Shown: positions 1 through 9,724, counted from the stretch's first letter. The stretch: 64,000 bases of DNA from Mycolicibacterium aichiense (GCF_010726245.1 NZ_AP022561.1:3720001-3784000); one strand, 5' to 3'. Translations and numbers: made by a program. Notes: generated from the sequence alone by a model not told the origin.

Positions 1-595
1 ACGGCCGTGCCCCCGGCATCACCAGGTGGATGTCAATGTCTTTGAGCACCCCCTGTTTCCGCCAGTAGTCGGCCGCCAGGTAGGCGATCTTCTGCGGAGC
101 ACCGGCACACTTGATCGCGCCGGAGGGGACGGTGAAAACTGCGGTGCCCGAACGCATGTTGCGGATGAAGTCCCAGGTGCGCGGCGCGAGGTCGAACCGG
201 TAGTTCGACGACACCCCGTCACGGCCCAGGGCATCCTCCAGGCCCTCGGTGCGGTTCCAATCCAGCTGGATGCCCGGACAGACAACGAGCACGTCGTAGG
301 TGTAGGTCGAGCCGTCCACGCAGGTGACCGTGTTGTTGTCGGGATCAAAGGCACTGGCGGCGTTCTTGATCCAGGTCGCACCCGTGGGCATGACCGACGA
401 CTCGTCGCGCTCAGTGGTCGGCGCCTTCACCTGACCGCCGCCGACCAGCGTCCACAGCGGTTGGTAGTAGTGCTTGCTCGACGGCTCGATGATGGCGACG
501 TCGGTGTAGCCCTTGCGGAGCATCCGCGCGGCGACTGTGATGCCGGCGGTTCCGCCGCCGACGATCAGGATTTGATGTTTGGCCGTGATGGTCAT
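1..595 (-). CDS. Sulfide:quinone oxidoreductase-like FAD/NAD(P)-binding protein (3' part cut by window edge)
   Basis: The first 198 codons are present; the C-terminus lies outside the window. Starting at the ATG at 595, after a GAGGAG ribosome site, the protein opens with a Rossmann dinucleotide motif (GGGTAG at about residues 13-18). It continues with features typical of sulfide:quinone oxidoreductases and related flavoproteins, including the C-A-G-A-P-Q-K segment with Cys163. Family knowledge: these flavoproteins oxidise sulfide to polysulfide or persulfide at the membrane and pass electrons to quinone. The gene lies 22 bp downstream of the metallo-beta-lactamase/rhodanese gene on the same strand, so co-transcription is likely. 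The distal Cys pair that would confirm true SQR chemistry cannot be seen here, so a related NADH-type flavoprotein is possible. Confidence 0.75.
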   Translation of the reverse strand, partial: MTITAKHQILIVGGGTAGITVAARMLRKGYTDVAIIEPSSKHYYQPLWTLVGGGQVKAPTTERDESSVMPTGATWIKNAASAFDPDNNTVTCVDGSTYTYDVLVVCPGIQLDWNRTEGLEDALGRDGVSSNYRFDLAPRTWDFIRNMRSGTAVFTVPSGAIKCAGAPQKIAYLAADYWRKQGVLKDIDIHLVMPGARP

Positions 596-617
596 GGTGG
601 CAGTTCTCCTCGGAAGA

Positions 618-1997
618 TCAGGCGTTTTGGTGGGCTTCGTCCCAGGCGCCGTAGCCGCCCAGGATGTCACTGACGTCGGCAAACCCGTTCTGGCGCAACA
701 GACTTGCAGCGACAGAGGACCGGTAACCGCCAGCGCAATAGACGACTGTCGGCTTGGCGGGATCCAGTTCGCCGAGCCGGGCGGGCAACTGCCCGACCGG
801 GATCGCGACGGCGTGCGGAATCGCGCCGGCTTCGACCTCGCCGGGGTTACGCACGTCGACGATCTGCAGATCAGGCAGCTCAGATGCGCGCTGATCGAAT
901 GCCTGGGCGGTCAATCGGGATGCGACGGCAACGTCGCCACGGTTCTCGAACATCGCCTCGAACGGCTTGTCGAGATAACCGATCACCCGGTCGAAACCGA
1001 TGCGGGCGAGCCGGTTCTTGCCTTCCAGTTCCTGCCCCGGGTCGGTGACCAGCACGATATCGACATCGGAGGGCAACACAGAGCCCGCGAACTCGGCGTA
1101 CCGGCCTTCCAGACCGATGTTGACAGCGCGGCGCAGATGGCCGAGAGCGAACTCCTCGGGAGTGCGCCCGTCAACCAGCACCGCGCCGTTGTCGACGGCG
1201 GCGCGGACCTCGTCGTAGGTCATCGCCTTCGGCATCTTGGTCTCGTCGAGCAGTTCGCGGTCCCTGCGGTTGAGGATCGCGTTGTAGACGAAGTAGGCGG
1301 GCGCCGGCGGCTGACCCTCGGTGACGAGATTCATGAACGTCGCCTTGTCGGGTGCTCGCAATGCGTAGTTGGTCGCCTTCTGATCGCCCATGGTCGACCA
1401 CAGGTCGGTCGACAAGTTCTTGCCGCACGCCGATCCGGCGCCGTGCGCCGGGTACACCCGGGTCGCGTCGGGCAGCGTCATCAGCTTGTCGTGCAAGGAG
1501 TCGTAGAGCTTCTCGGCGAGTTCCTCACGGGTGAAGCCGATGGAGGCCAGCAGGTCAGGTCGGCCCACATCACCGATGAACAGGGTGTCGCCGGTCATCA
1601 CGCCGTACGGAACGGTGTCATCGGCATGCTCGTAGATCACGATGCTCAATGACTCGGGTGTATGCCCGGGGGTGTGGCGGAATTCCAGTGTCACATCACC
1701 CAGCGAATAGCGTTCACCGTCAGCGACACCCATCGACTCGAATTCTGTTTGGGCGACTGAGGAGTAGACGATTTTCGCGCCGGTGGCCTTGGCAAGTTCC
1801 AGGTGACCGGACAGGAAGTCGGCGTGGAAGTGCGTCTCGATGACCAATTCGATGGTCAGTCCCTGCTCCTCCGCGTCGGCCACATACTCGGCCACATCAC
1901 GTTGCGGATCCACAACAACTGCGCGGCCGGTGCTTTCGTCGCCGATCAGGTACGAAGCGTGGGACAGGCAGTCCAGGTAGTACTGCTGCAGGATCAT
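618..1997 (-). CDS. Metallo-beta-lactamase fold protein with two rhodanese domains (persulfide dioxygenase/sulfurtransferase type)
   Basis: A 459-residue cytoplasmic protein. Residues 1-240 form a glyoxalase-II-like metallo-beta-lactamase domain with the H-F-H-A-D motif (His56, His58, Asp60), His112 and Asp137, as in ETHE1-type persulfide dioxygenases. Two rhodanese domains follow. The first (about 255-350) has no cysteine at its active-loop position. The second (about 365-455) has the loop C-A-G-G-Y-R with Cys421 and should be the active sulfurtransferase. Inferred role: taking persulfide made by the downstream flavoprotein and oxidising or transferring its sulfur. The upstream region carries two ATACCC/GGGTAT palindromes, suggesting repression by a CsoR/CstR-family regulator that is not in this window. 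Confidence 0.85.
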   Translation of the reverse strand: MILQQYYLDCLSHASYLIGDESTGRAVVVDPQRDVAEYVADAEEQGLTIELVIETHFHADFLSGHLELAKATGAKIVYSSVAQTEFESMGVADGERYSLGDVTLEFRHTPGHTPESLSIVIYEHADDTVPYGVMTGDTLFIGDVGRPDLLASIGFTREELAEKLYDSLHDKLMTLPDATRVYPAHGAGSACGKNLSTDLWSTMGDQKATNYALRAPDKATFMNLVTEGQPPAPAYFVYNAILNRRDRELLDETKMPKAMTYDEVRAAVDNGAVLVDGRTPEEFALGHLRRAVNIGLEGRYAEFAGSVLPSDVDIVLVTDPGQELEGKNRLARIGFDRVIGYLDKPFEAMFENRGDVAVASRLTAQAFDQRASELPDLQIVDVRNPGEVEAGAIPHAVAIPVGQLPARLGELDPAKPTVVYCAGGYRSSVAASLLRQNGFADVSDILGGYGAWDEAHQNA

Positions 1998-2042
1998 CGT
2001 CGACTTCTTTCTCTCGGGAACGCGGTAGCGCCCATGTGGACC

Positions 2043-2078
2043 ATACCCCTACGGGTATTCCAAGTACCCTAGGGGGTA
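2043..2078. promoter_or_regulatory. Tandem CsoR/CstR-type operator palindromes
   Basis: Two adjacent inverted repeats lie 46-81 bp upstream of the metallo-beta-lactamase/rhodanese start. ATACCC-CTAC-GGGTAT is at 2043-2058 and TACCC-TAGG-GGGTA at 2065-2078. Their centres are about 21 bp apart, two helical turns. Family knowledge: CsoR-family repressors (copper-sensing CsoR/RicR, persulfide-sensing CstR) bind operators of this ACCC/GGGT type. The sulfur genes on both sides favour a persulfide sensor, which is inference. Confidence 0.6.
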
Positions 2079-2256
2079 TCTTATTCCCGCGGGGCGATAT
2101 TCCGGCCGCATCCTTGGATATGCCCCCTCCGGTATCGCCTGAGCTGCCCGAATGCTCCGCCGGAGACGGCGAGAGACTCGTCACAGACGCGCCACCGGCG
2201 CTCACGCAAGGTCGCTCACGCGGGCAAACCCGTCCGGAAAAGCAATCAGATACCGG

Positions 2257-2274
2257 TATACCCCGTGGGGTATA
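2257..2274. promoter_or_regulatory. CsoR/CstR-type operator palindrome upstream of rhodanese gene
   Basis: A perfect inverted repeat, TATACCCC-GT-GGGGTATA, is centred about 100 bp before the single-domain rhodanese start. Its arms match the core of the two sites at 2043-2078, so both sides of this divergent promoter appear to be under one regulator. An identical-type palindrome occurs at 21838-21853. Confidence 0.65.
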
Positions 2275-2362
2275 GTAAGGGTGATGTCGGGCGCCGCGTA
2301 GGTCGCCCGCCCGACATCGGAGTTCATCCCGGAGCTCCGGCTCCATCGTTGAAAGGTGATCC

Positions 2363-2698
2363 GTGATGGGTGTATTCGAAATCGACCCGGGCGGCGCAAT
2401 GATGCTCGTCGACAGGTCCGGCGCCATCCTGCTCGACGTTCGCGAGGACGATGAGTGGACCGCCGGGCATGCTCCCGGCGCTGTTCACGTACGACTCGGC
2501 GATCTTGACGCGCACCTCTTCGAGGCCGCCGCCCCGATCGTTGCGGTCTGCCGCTCGGGAAACCGATCCAGCGTGGCGGCAACGAAACTTGCAGCGGCCG
2601 GGCTAACCGTCTACAACTTGGCCGGCGGGATGGGGGCCTGGCAGCGCGCCGGGCGCCCGGTGATTCGCGAGGACGGCGCCGCAGGCACCGTTATCTGA
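2363..2698 (+). CDS. Single-domain rhodanese-like sulfurtransferase
   Basis: A 111-residue rhodanese domain with the L-D-V-R-E motif near residues 24-28 and the active-site loop C-R-S-G-N-R-S (Cys63). Rhodaneses carry sulfane sulfur as a cysteine persulfide. The GTG at 2363 is directly followed by an ATG at 2366; the GAAAGG site at 2351-2356 is better spaced for the ATG. It is transcribed divergently from the metallo-beta-lactamase/rhodanese gene and shares its operator type, so it is probably part of the same sulfide/persulfide response. Confidence 0.85.
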   Translation: MMGVFEIDPGGAMMLVDRSGAILLDVREDDEWTAGHAPGAVHVRLGDLDAHLFEAAAPIVAVCRSGNRSSVAATKLAAAGLTVYNLAGGMGAWQRAGRPVIREDGAAGTVI

Positions 2699-2736
2699 TC
2701 GAGAAGCCTCGATGCTGCCAACCTGTCGTAATTCGT

Positions 2737-3363
2737 TCAGGCTGAAGTGAAGACACGATCGACGAAGGCCTCCGCGCCGGCCTTCCAGGCAACGATGAAG
2801 TTGCCAACATCATCGCGACTGATCGCCAGGCCAGGGCAAAACCAGTCCGCGCCGTCCTCGGTGAAGAAGTGCGGCGATCCGACCACGCCGCGAGCGCGGC
2901 CCGCGTCCCAATCGGCCTGGACCGCAGCGGACGTGGTCTCTGCGTCAAGCGGTTCGAGGCCGAACCGGGCTGCGATGGGCCCGATGACCTCGGGCCGCCC
3001 GATATCAAGGCCCTCTTCGAATAGCGCATTCCGCAACGCCAACCCGACCTCTTCGACCAGCACGGGATCGCCGGCGCGGTCGGCAGCAGCGCTCAGCGCA
3101 TATGCCGTCATCGACGTTTCCGGGAATGCCTCGACGGAGAAGCCCGCGAACAGGTCGGGACGCACCGACGCGCGAAGCGCCGAGATCTCGGCACCCACGT
3201 GGTGGCGATCAAGCGGACTGCCGTTGATCAGCTCCAGTGGCCAGGATCGGATGCGCAGGCGTGGTTCAGTGAGGCCGCGCTCGGTGCGCCGGTCGATCAG
3301 GGTCCTGAGCCCGACGTGGGTGAACGGGCACAGGATGTCGGCGAAGACCTCGACGGTGCGCAT
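2737..3363 (-). CDS. DsbA/FrnE-like thioredoxin-fold protein
   Basis: A 208-residue protein of the DsbA-like family. The N-terminal strand is followed by L-C-P-F-T-H. Cys12 is present, but the second cysteine of a C-x-x-C motif is replaced by Thr. The V-G-S-P-H segment near residue 160 is the cis-proline loop. No signal peptide is visible, so it is probably cytoplasmic. Family members include 2-hydroxychromene-2-carboxylate isomerases and mycothiol- or glutathione-linked oxidoreductases; the substrate cannot be told from sequence. It is convergent with the rhodanese gene, 38 bp away. Confidence 0.75.
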   Translation of the reverse strand: MRTVEVFADILCPFTHVGLRTLIDRRTERGLTEPRLRIRSWPLELINGSPLDRHHVGAEISALRASVRPDLFAGFSVEAFPETSMTAYALSAAADRAGDPVLVEEVGLALRNALFEEGLDIGRPEVIGPIAARFGLEPLDAETTSAAVQADWDAGRARGVVGSPHFFTEDGADWFCPGLAISRDDVGNFIVAWKAGAEAFVDRVFTSA

Positions 3364-3401
3364 GGCGGCGAGGGTACCGGCCGGCTAGCAGACCGTCGAC
3401 G

Positions 3402-3770
3402 TCATGACGGGCTACCTTGCGCGGCGTCGGCGAACTCGCAGAACGCTGTGTAGGCACGTGCGCCGTAAATCGTTGCCGGACCACCGTGCATCATGATGCT
3501 GACACCGATGACCTCAGCGGCCTCCTGCCTGGTGGCACCCGCGCGAACGGCACCCCGGGCATGCGATGCGATACAGCCATCGCACCCTTGGACGACTCCG
3601 ATCACCATCGCCATCAGTTCCTTGACCTTGGCCTCGACCGCACCGGTACCCATAGCGGCCCGGCTCAGCGCACCGAACCCGTCATATACCTCGGGAATCA
3701 TCTGCCGTAACGCCCGATGTTGTGGGTTCAACTCGGCGAGCACATCGGAATGGTGACCGTGATCCGTCAT
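3402..3770 (-). CDS. Carboxymuconolactone decarboxylase/AhpD-like protein
   Basis: A 122-residue single-domain AhpD-fold protein with the redox motif C-D-G-C-x3-H (Cys63, Cys66, His70). This motif is typical of the peroxidase-type branch rather than true decarboxylases. The M-M-H-G-G-P segment near residue 94 is also characteristic. It lies 38 bp upstream of the DsbA-like gene on the same strand, suggesting a small thiol-redox operon. Physiological partner unknown. Confidence 0.8.
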   Translation of the reverse strand: MTDHGHHSDVLAELNPQHRALRQMIPEVYDGFGALSRAAMGTGAVEAKVKELMAMVIGVVQGCDGCIASHARGAVRAGATRQEAAEVIGVSIMMHGGPATIYGARAYTAFCEFADAAQGSPS

Positions 3771-3862
3771 GGTCCCAAACGTAGGCCGCCGAAGATACGG
3801 AGCAGCAGAGACTTTCGGCCCTGATGTGGTTGACAGTCAACGCGTCGGTCAGGGTCCAAAGG

Positions 3863-3900
3863 CGGTGCCGACGCCTCGGAGATCAGAGGCGCCGGCACCG
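3863..3900 (-). terminator. Hairpin terminator after type III glutamine synthetase gene
   Basis: A 15-bp stem with one mismatch (CGGTGCCGACGCCTC pairing with GAGGCGCCGGCACCG) and an 8-nt loop sits 19 bp past the glutamine synthetase stop. It has no long U-tract, as is common in mycobacteria. Confidence 0.6.
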
Positions 3901-3918
3901 GCCAAAACGACAGCCAAC

Positions 3919-6093
3919 TCAGAGGATGTAGAGCATCTCCTGGTAGGTCGGCAGCGGCCAGAGGTCGTCGGCGACAACGCCTTCCAAGGTGTCCGCAGCC
4001 GCACGCACCGCATCCATCAACGGCAACAAGCTCGCCGCGTGCTCGGCTTCTTCCTTGGCGGTGTCGCCGCCGTGCGCACCAAGGGCGTCCTTGAGTGCGG
4101 CCAACGCAGCGGTCAGCTCCGCAATCGGCGTGGACACGGTCTCCAGCAATGCGGTGTCCGCCTCCACCCCGGCCGCCTTCAGCGCCGCGACATTCTGCGC
4201 CAGCTCGGTCTGGTAGCGGACGGCTGCAGGCAGGATCACGGTCGATCCCATTTCGAGTGTCAACTTGGCTTCGACATTGACCGTCAGGGCATAGGTCTCG
4301 TACCGCACCTCTTCGCGGCTGTGCAGCTCCCGAGCGTTGAACACCCCGTACTTCTCGAAGACCTCGATCGCCTCCGGTGTCACCAGCTGCGGAATGGCGT
4401 CGAGCGTCGTCTTGAGGTTCGGCAGGCCGCGCTCGGCGGCCTCGATCTGCCAGTTCTCCGAGTATCCGTCACCGTTGAACACGACCGCGCCGTGCTCGGT
4501 GATGATCTCGGTGAGCAGCTTCTGCACTGCCTCATCGAAGCTCTCGCCGGCTGCGACCGCTGTCTCCAGCACGGTGGCCATGTAGTCGAGCGAATCAGCC
4601 ATGATCGTGTTGAGGATGATCATCGGGACGTTGATCGTCTGCCCCGAGCCCGGCGCCCGGAACTCGAATCGGTTGCCGGTGAACGCAAATGGGCTGGTGC
4701 GGTTGCGGTCGCCCGGATCGGTCGGCAGCTCGGGCAGCGTGTCGACACCGATGTGCATGACGCCCTTGCCCTTTGACGAGGTGGCCGCTCCCTTGGCGAT
4801 CTGCTCGAACACGTCGGCCAGCTGAGCGCCGAGGAAGATCGAGATGATGGCCGGCGGAGCCTCGTTGGCGCCAAGGCGGTGATCGTTGGTGGCCGAGGCC
4901 ACCGAAACCCGCAGCAGCCCGCCGAACTTGTGAACGGCACGGATCACCGCGGCACAGAACACCAGGAACTGGGCGTTCTCGTGCGGGGTATCACCAGGCA
5001 CCAACAGGCTGCCGAATTGTGCGTTGCCCATCGAGAAGTTGACGTGCTTACCGGAACCGTTGACACCGGCGAACGGCTTCTCGTGGAACAGACACTCCAT
5101 GCCGTGCTTCTTGGCGATGTTACGGAACGTCGTCATCAGCAGCTGCTGGTGGTCGGCGGCGATGTTGGCCCGCTCGAACATCGGCGCGATCTCGAACTGG
5201 CCCGGCGCGACCTCGTTGTGGCGGGTCTTGGCCGGGATGCCGAGCTTGAACAGCTCCCGCTCGGTGTCCATCATGAAGGCCAGTACCCGGTCGGGAATGG
5301 CGCCGAAGTAGTGGTCGTCGAATTCCTGGCCCTTGGGCGGTTTCGCACCGAACAGCGTGCGGCCGGCGTTGATCAAGTCGGGACGAGCCAGGAAGAAGTG
5401 CCGGTCGACCAGGAAGTACTCCTGCTCAGGCCCGCAGAACGACACGATGTGGTCGAAATCCTTGTGGCCGAACAACTTCAGGATTCGCTCAGCCTGCGCA
5501 CCCATCGCCTGCTGGCTACGCAGCAGCGGCGTCTTGAAGTCGAGTGCCTCACCGGTCATCGACACGAATACCGTCGGGATGCACAGGGTGTTGCCGTTCG
5601 GATTCTCCAGAATGTAGGCCGGGCTGGTGACGTCCCAGCCGGTATAGCCGCGCGCCTCGAACGTGCTGCGCAGACCGCCCGACGGGAAGCTCGACGCGTC
5701 CGGCTCGCCCTGAATCAGGGTCTTACCCGCGAATTCGGCGAGCGTCGCGCCGTCGCTCACAGGCTCCAGGAAGCTGTCGTGCTTTTCGGCGGTAAGACCG
5801 GTCATCGGATAGAAGACGTGCGCGTAGTGGGTCGCGCCCTTCGACAATGCCCAGTCCTTCATCACCGAGGCGACGGCGTCGGCGACCGCCGGATCGAGCT
5901 TCGCGCCCTTCTCGATGGTCGCGACGACCGACTTGTACACCGACTTCGGCAACCGCAGCCGCATTTCGGCCAGGGTGAAGACATTGGCGCCGAAGATCTC
6001 GCCTGGCGCTTCGCCCGGATCGAAGCTGAAGGGGGGAGGCTCGTACGCCTCGACATTGACGATCGCCTGAAGGCGGGCCGCGTTTCCGCTCAA
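3919..6093 (-). CDS. Glutamine synthetase type III (GSIII)
   Basis: A 724-residue enzyme, the length expected for GSIII (about 700-730) and far longer than GlnA1/GlnA2 (about 450-480). Recognisable segments are the GSIII N-terminal domain, the F-C-G-P-E-Q-E-Y region, G-A-x-P-x-[12 protein letters not shown] and the N-G-S-G-K-H metal/ATP-binding region. The reaction is ATP-dependent glutamine formation from glutamate and ammonium. The frame stays open to 6114, but the TTG at 6093 is preceded by AGAGGAAAG at a normal distance and gives the start M-S-G-N-A-A, so I prefer it. Mycobacteria usually rely on GlnA1; this is an additional, probably condition-specific enzyme. Confidence 0.9.
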   Translation of the reverse strand: MSGNAARLQAIVNVEAYEPPPFSFDPGEAPGEIFGANVFTLAEMRLRLPKSVYKSVVATIEKGAKLDPAVADAVASVMKDWALSKGATHYAHVFYPMTGLTAEKHDSFLEPVSDGATLAEFAGKTLIQGEPDASSFPSGGLRSTFEARGYTGWDVTSPAYILENPNGNTLCIPTVFVSMTGEALDFKTPLLRSQQAMGAQAERILKLFGHKDFDHIVSFCGPEQEYFLVDRHFFLARPDLINAGRTLFGAKPPKGQEFDDHYFGAIPDRVLAFMMDTERELFKLGIPAKTRHNEVAPGQFEIAPMFERANIAADHQQLLMTTFRNIAKKHGMECLFHEKPFAGVNGSGKHVNFSMGNAQFGSLLVPGDTPHENAQFLVFCAAVIRAVHKFGGLLRVSVASATNDHRLGANEAPPAIISIFLGAQLADVFEQIAKGAATSSKGKGVMHIGVDTLPELPTDPGDRNRTSPFAFTGNRFEFRAPGSGQTINVPMIILNTIMADSLDYMATVLETAVAAGESFDEAVQKLLTEIITEHGAVVFNGDGYSENWQIEAAERGLPNLKTTLDAIPQLVTPEAIEVFEKYGVFNARELHSREEVRYETYALTVNVEAKLTLEMGSTVILPAAVRYQTELAQNVAALKAAGVEADTALLETVSTPIAELTAALAALKDALGAHGGDTAKEEAEHAASLLPLMDAVRAAADTLEGVVADDLWPLPTYQEMLYIL

Positions 6094-6391
6094 CTGTCTT
6101 TCCTCTGCACCCAAGACGCCCGCGTCTGCTCGCGGGCGTGTGACCGGCCCACGTTAGGTCGCTTCCATGCCGATCTCGTTACGTCTGCGTCAACGACAGA
6201 ATGCGGGCTGATCCGCAACAACTTTTCGCAAACTCAAATTGAGCAAACAACTCCCCTGTGCAGCCTGGGTTTATGCACGTAGACAGGCTGAAAAAGAAAA
6301 ATTGACGAGTTCCCAAATTTTTGTTCAGCAAGGATTCGAACGTCGTATACCGGGGTACAGGGAGATTTGAATTCAACCTCTGGGGGTAGTT
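6094..6391. other. AT-rich divergent promoter region with leader hairpin
   Basis: Gene-free space between the divergent GSIII gene and the exported-protein gene. From about 6190 to 6380 it is clearly AT-richer than its surroundings. Close to the GSIII start is a perfect 9-bp stem, ACGCCCGCG (6116-6124) and CGCGGGCGT (6131-6139), which would form in the 5' leader of the GSIII mRNA if transcription starts beyond 6140. No convincing promoter boxes were assigned. Confidence 0.5.
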
Positions 6392-7345
6392 ATGTCTCGC
6401 TCAATCGTCATCGCACCTTTAGCCGTATGCGCCGTCGTCGCGGGGTCGGCGTCACTCAGTCCGTACAGTTCGCCGACGCCATCGGCGGCCATCCGAACCA
6501 ACGCGATTCACCTCACCAGCCTGGACAGCGCCGCCTGGAACGCATTGCCTCCCACGTCGGCAGCCGCGGTTCCCGGCGCGTCGTTGCCCTTCGGCCTGCC
6601 ACAGGTTCTGGCGATCATGACCGCGCTGGCCGCGTTCAATCCGGACGCTGCGGCAACGATGCAGTTCATCAACACGGAACTGCTCGATCAACTGGCGCAA
6701 GGCACGCCGCTGGGCGAGGCGATGGTCAACGTCAGCCTGCTCCTGTCCCCGCCGGTCGGCGGCGACCTGAGCTCACCGCTCTCCGGCATCCTGACGCAGA
6801 TCGGCCCGATGATTGCATTGGCGCCCACCGTGATCGGCGGTGCCATCACGGTTCTCGCCGCCATTCCCGAGGCGGCGTTACCGGTCGTCGGGGCGGTGGT
6901 GGACGCCTTCATCAAGACCGCTGCCGCAGCGGGTTCGGATGGTTTCGGTGCTGCCGTTCAGGCCGGCATCACCGAGGTGTTCGCGGCCGCGGCCAAGGGC
7001 ATAGCCATGATGGTCGACGTCGTCAGGAACGTGCTGCACTCCATCTCGGCCAGCATGACTGTCGGATCTGCCTCGGCTATCGCGGTCCCATCCGCAGCCC
7101 GCAGTGTCCGCGACACGAGCGGCGTGCCCGTATCCGGTGACACGACGAAGGTCGACACGACCACCAAGCGGGCCACCGCCGCTCCAGCGAGAGGCGTCGC
7201 CGGCCCGCGCCCAAGGCATTCGGCCCCCGCCGCGGAGCCCGCCACGGCCACAGCCAACAGCCGGCCCGCCCCTTCGGCCCGGGCCTCCGGTACGCGCGAC
7301 GCCCGCCCGGCAGGTAGCAAGGGGACTGCCAAGTCCGCCCGTTAG
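6392..7345 (+). CDS. Exported protein of unknown function with basic Ala/Pro-rich tail
   Basis: A 317-residue protein with an N-terminal hydrophobic stretch (about residues 5-25) that looks like a signal peptide. A hydrophobic, alanine-rich central part (about 65-220) contains several possible amphipathic or membrane segments. The last 80 residues are low in complexity and rich in Ala, Pro, Arg, Ser and Thr, giving a strongly basic tail. I recognise no catalytic motif. Similar exported proteins with disordered basic tails occur at 16513-17187 and 62895-63839. It is followed 36 bp later by the molybdoenzyme gene on the same strand. Confidence 0.6.
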   Translation: MSRSIVIAPLAVCAVVAGSASLSPYSSPTPSAAIRTNAIHLTSLDSAAWNALPPTSAAAVPGASLPFGLPQVLAIMTALAAFNPDAAATMQFINTELLDQLAQGTPLGEAMVNVSLLLSPPVGGDLSSPLSGILTQIGPMIALAPTVIGGAITVLAAIPEAALPVVGAVVDAFIKTAAAAGSDGFGAAVQAGITEVFAAAAKGIAMMVDVVRNVLHSISASMTVGSASAIAVPSAARSVRDTSGVPVSGDTTKVDTTTKRATAAPARGVAGPRPRHSAPAAEPATATANSRPAPSARASGTRDARPAGSKGTAKSAR

Positions 7346-7381
7346 TGTCGGCGGTCCACATGGCGGCCTAGATTTGAAGGC

Positions 7382-9724
7382 ATGAGCAACGGCCGCGACA
7401 TCCCCGCCGATTACGACGAACAAGCGGTCACCGTCAGCGAACGAAAAGACGAGGCCGCCGGGGTGAAGGCGGTGGCGGTCACCATGCAGCGCGCCCTCGA
7501 GCAGATGGGTCCCCTGCGCACCCTGTCGACCCTGGCCCGCATCAACCAGCGCCACGGCTTCGACTGCCCGGGCTGCGCATGGCCCGAGGAACACGACAAC
7601 CGCAAGCTGGCCGAGTTCTGCGAGAACGGCGCCAAGGCGGTGGCCGAAGAGGCCACCAAGCGCCGGGTCACTCCCGAGTTCTTCGCCCGCCATTCGGTGG
7701 ACGAGTTGGCCGCCAAGCCCGAGTACTGGCTGTCCCAGCAGGGACGGCTCACCCACCCGATGGTCCTTCGCCCCGGTGCGCAGCACTACACCCCGATCGA
7801 ATGGGATGACGCCTACCGGCTGATCGCCGAGCATCTCACCGGGCTGGCGTCCCCGGACGAGGCGGTGTTCTACACCTCCGGCCGCACCAGCAACGAGGCC
7901 GCGTTTCTCTACCAGCTGCTGGTGCGCAGCTTCGGCACCAACAACCTGCCGGACTGCTCCAACATGTGTCACGAATCATCGGGCACCGCGCTGATGGATT
8001 CCATCGGCGTCGGCAAGGGCTCGGTGACCGTCGACGACATCGAGCACGCCGACGTGATCGTGATCGCCGGACAGAATCCCGGCACCAACCATCCGCGGAT
8101 GCTGTACGTGCTGGAGAAGGCGAAGGCCAACGGCGCCAAGATCATCGCGGTCAACCCTCTTCCCGAGGCCGGGCTCATCCGGTTCAAGGACCCACAGAAG
8201 GTCCACGGCGTGGTCGGCCACGGTGTGCCGATCGCCGACGAGTTCGTCCAGATCCGCCTCGGTGGCGACCTCGCCTTGTTCAAGGGCCTCGGCAGGCTGC
8301 TGGTCGAGGCCGACGACCGCGCCCCCGGCAGCGTGATCGACCGCGAGTTCGTCGACGCGCATTGCCATGGATTCGACGAGTATCTCGACGAAGCCCGCAC
8401 GGTCGACCTCGACACCGTCACCGAAGCCACCGGCATCGCCCGCGCGCAATTGGAGCGGGTCGCCGGCATGCTCGCGGGGTCGCAGCGCACGATCGTGTGT
8501 TGGGCCATGGGTATCACCCAGCACACCCACGCGGTCGCCACGATCGCCGAGATGACCAACCTGCTGTTGTTGCGCGGCATGATCGGAAAGCCCGGTGCCG
8601 GGGTATGCCCGGTGCGTGGCCACTCCAATGTCCAGGGCGACCGCACGATGGGGATCTGGGAGAAGGCGCCCGAACCGTTCCTTGCCGCGCTCGACACTCG
8701 ATTCGGCATCGTCAGTCCCCGCAAGCACGGCTTCGACACCGTCGACGCAATCCGGGCGATGCGGGACGGCCGAGCCTCGGTGTTCCTCGCGATGGGAGGC
8801 AACTTCGCGTCGGCCACCCCGGACACCCCGGTCACCGAGTCCGCACTGAGCACCTGCGCGCTGACCGTGCAGATCTCGACCAAGCTCAATCGCAGCCACG
8901 TGGTGCACGGCCGCACGGCGTTGATCCTGCCCACCCTGGGCCGCACCGACCGCGACCTGGTGAACGGTCACAAACAGGTTGTCTCGGTTGAAGATTCGAT
9001 GTCGATGGTGCACCTGTCCCGCGGCAGCCTGACACCGCCAAGCGACCAGGTACGCAGCGAGGTCGCGATCATCTGTCAGCTGGCCCGCACCGTGCTGGGC
9101 GCCGATCACCCGGTGCCGTGGGAGCGTTTCGCCGCCGACTACGACACGATCCGCGACGCGATCGCCGCGGTGGTGCCGGGCTGCGCCGACTACAACACCC
9201 GGGTGCGTCAGCCCGACGGCTTCCAATTGCCGCATCCGCCACGGGATTCCCGTGAGTTCCCCACCGTGACGGGCAAGGCGAACTTCGCGGTCAACCCGAT
9301 GCAGTGGGTGCCGGTGCCGCCGGGGCGTCTGGTGCTGCAGACACTGCGCAGCCACGACCAGTACAACACCACCATCTACGGCCTGGACGATCGTTATCGC
9401 GGGGTCAAGGGCGGCCGCCGCGTCGTGTTCGTCAATCCCGACGACATCGAGTCCCTGGGCCTCGCCGAGGGTGACCGCGTCGACCTGGTGTCGGAGTTCA
9501 CCGACGGGTCGGGCCAGCTGCAGGAGCGCCGCGCCAAGGACTTCCTGGTCGTGCCCTACTCCACCCCGGTCGGTAACGCCGCCGCCTACTACCCCGAGAC
9601 CAACCCTCTCGTACCGCTGGATCACGTTGCCGCCCGCTCGAATACGCCAGTGTCGAAGGCGGTCGTCATCCGGCTCGAACCGGGCGGCCAGAACCCCGAG
9701 GGCGGCGCGGCATGGGCCGGGTGA
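7382..9724 (+). CDS. FdhF/YdeP-type molybdopterin oxidoreductase
   Basis: A 780-residue member of the formate-dehydrogenase-alpha/YdeP branch of the bis-MGD molybdoenzymes. The C-P-G-C-A-W-P motif (Cys62, Cys65) is the family's characteristic N-terminal cysteine pair. N-M-C-H-E-S-S-G (Cys196) marks the likely molybdenum-ligand region. The C-terminal molydopterin-dinucleotide-binding domain follows from about residue 640. No Tat signal is present, so it is cytoplasmic. The 3' end overlaps fdhD by 13 bp, consistent with FdhD delivering sulfur to its cofactor. Whether formate is the substrate is unproven; E. coli YdeP is linked to acid resistance. Confidence 0.88.
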   Translation: MSNGRDIPADYDEQAVTVSERKDEAAGVKAVAVTMQRALEQMGPLRTLSTLARINQRHGFDCPGCAWPEEHDNRKLAEFCENGAKAVAEEATKRRVTPEFFARHSVDELAAKPEYWLSQQGRLTHPMVLRPGAQHYTPIEWDDAYRLIAEHLTGLASPDEAVFYTSGRTSNEAAFLYQLLVRSFGTNNLPDCSNMCHESSGTALMDSIGVGKGSVTVDDIEHADVIVIAGQNPGTNHPRMLYVLEKAKANGAKIIAVNPLPEAGLIRFKDPQKVHGVVGHGVPIADEFVQIRLGGDLALFKGLGRLLVEADDRAPGSVIDREFVDAHCHGFDEYLDEARTVDLDTVTEATGIARAQLERVAGMLAGSQRTIVCWAMGITQHTHAVATIAEMTNLLLLRGMIGKPGAGVCPVRGHSNVQGDRTMGIWEKAPEPFLAALDTRFGIVSPRKHGFDTVDAIRAMRDGRASVFLAMGGNFASATPDTPVTESALSTCALTVQISTKLNRSHVVHGRTALILPTLGRTDRDLVNGHKQVVSVEDSMSMVHLSRGSLTPPSDQVRSEVAIICQLARTVLGADHPVPWERFAADYDTIRDAIAAVVPGCADYNTRVRQPDGFQLPHPPRDSREFPTVTGKANFAVNPMQWVPVPPGRLVLQTLRSHDQYNTTIYGLDDRYRGVKGGRRVVFVNPDDIESLGLAEGDRVDLVSEFTDGSGQLQERRAKDFLVVPYSTPVGNAAAYYPETNPLVPLDHVAARSNTPVSKAVVIRLEPGGQNPEGGAAWAG

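Noticed and set aside
618..1652. Long plus-strand open frames opposite the metallo-beta-lactamase/rhodanese gene
   Set aside because: They are antisense shadows of a well-supported gene in high-GC DNA, with no domain content or ribosome site.
3769..4776. 335-codon plus-strand frame opposite the glutamine synthetase gene
   Set aside because: Antisense to a certain enzyme gene; composition is Arg/His/Gln-rich without a recognisable fold.
6345..6358. Possible further CsoR-type site, TACC-GG-GGTA, before the exported-protein gene
   Set aside because: The arms are only 4 bp and the flanking bases break the ATACCCC pattern, so it may be chance.
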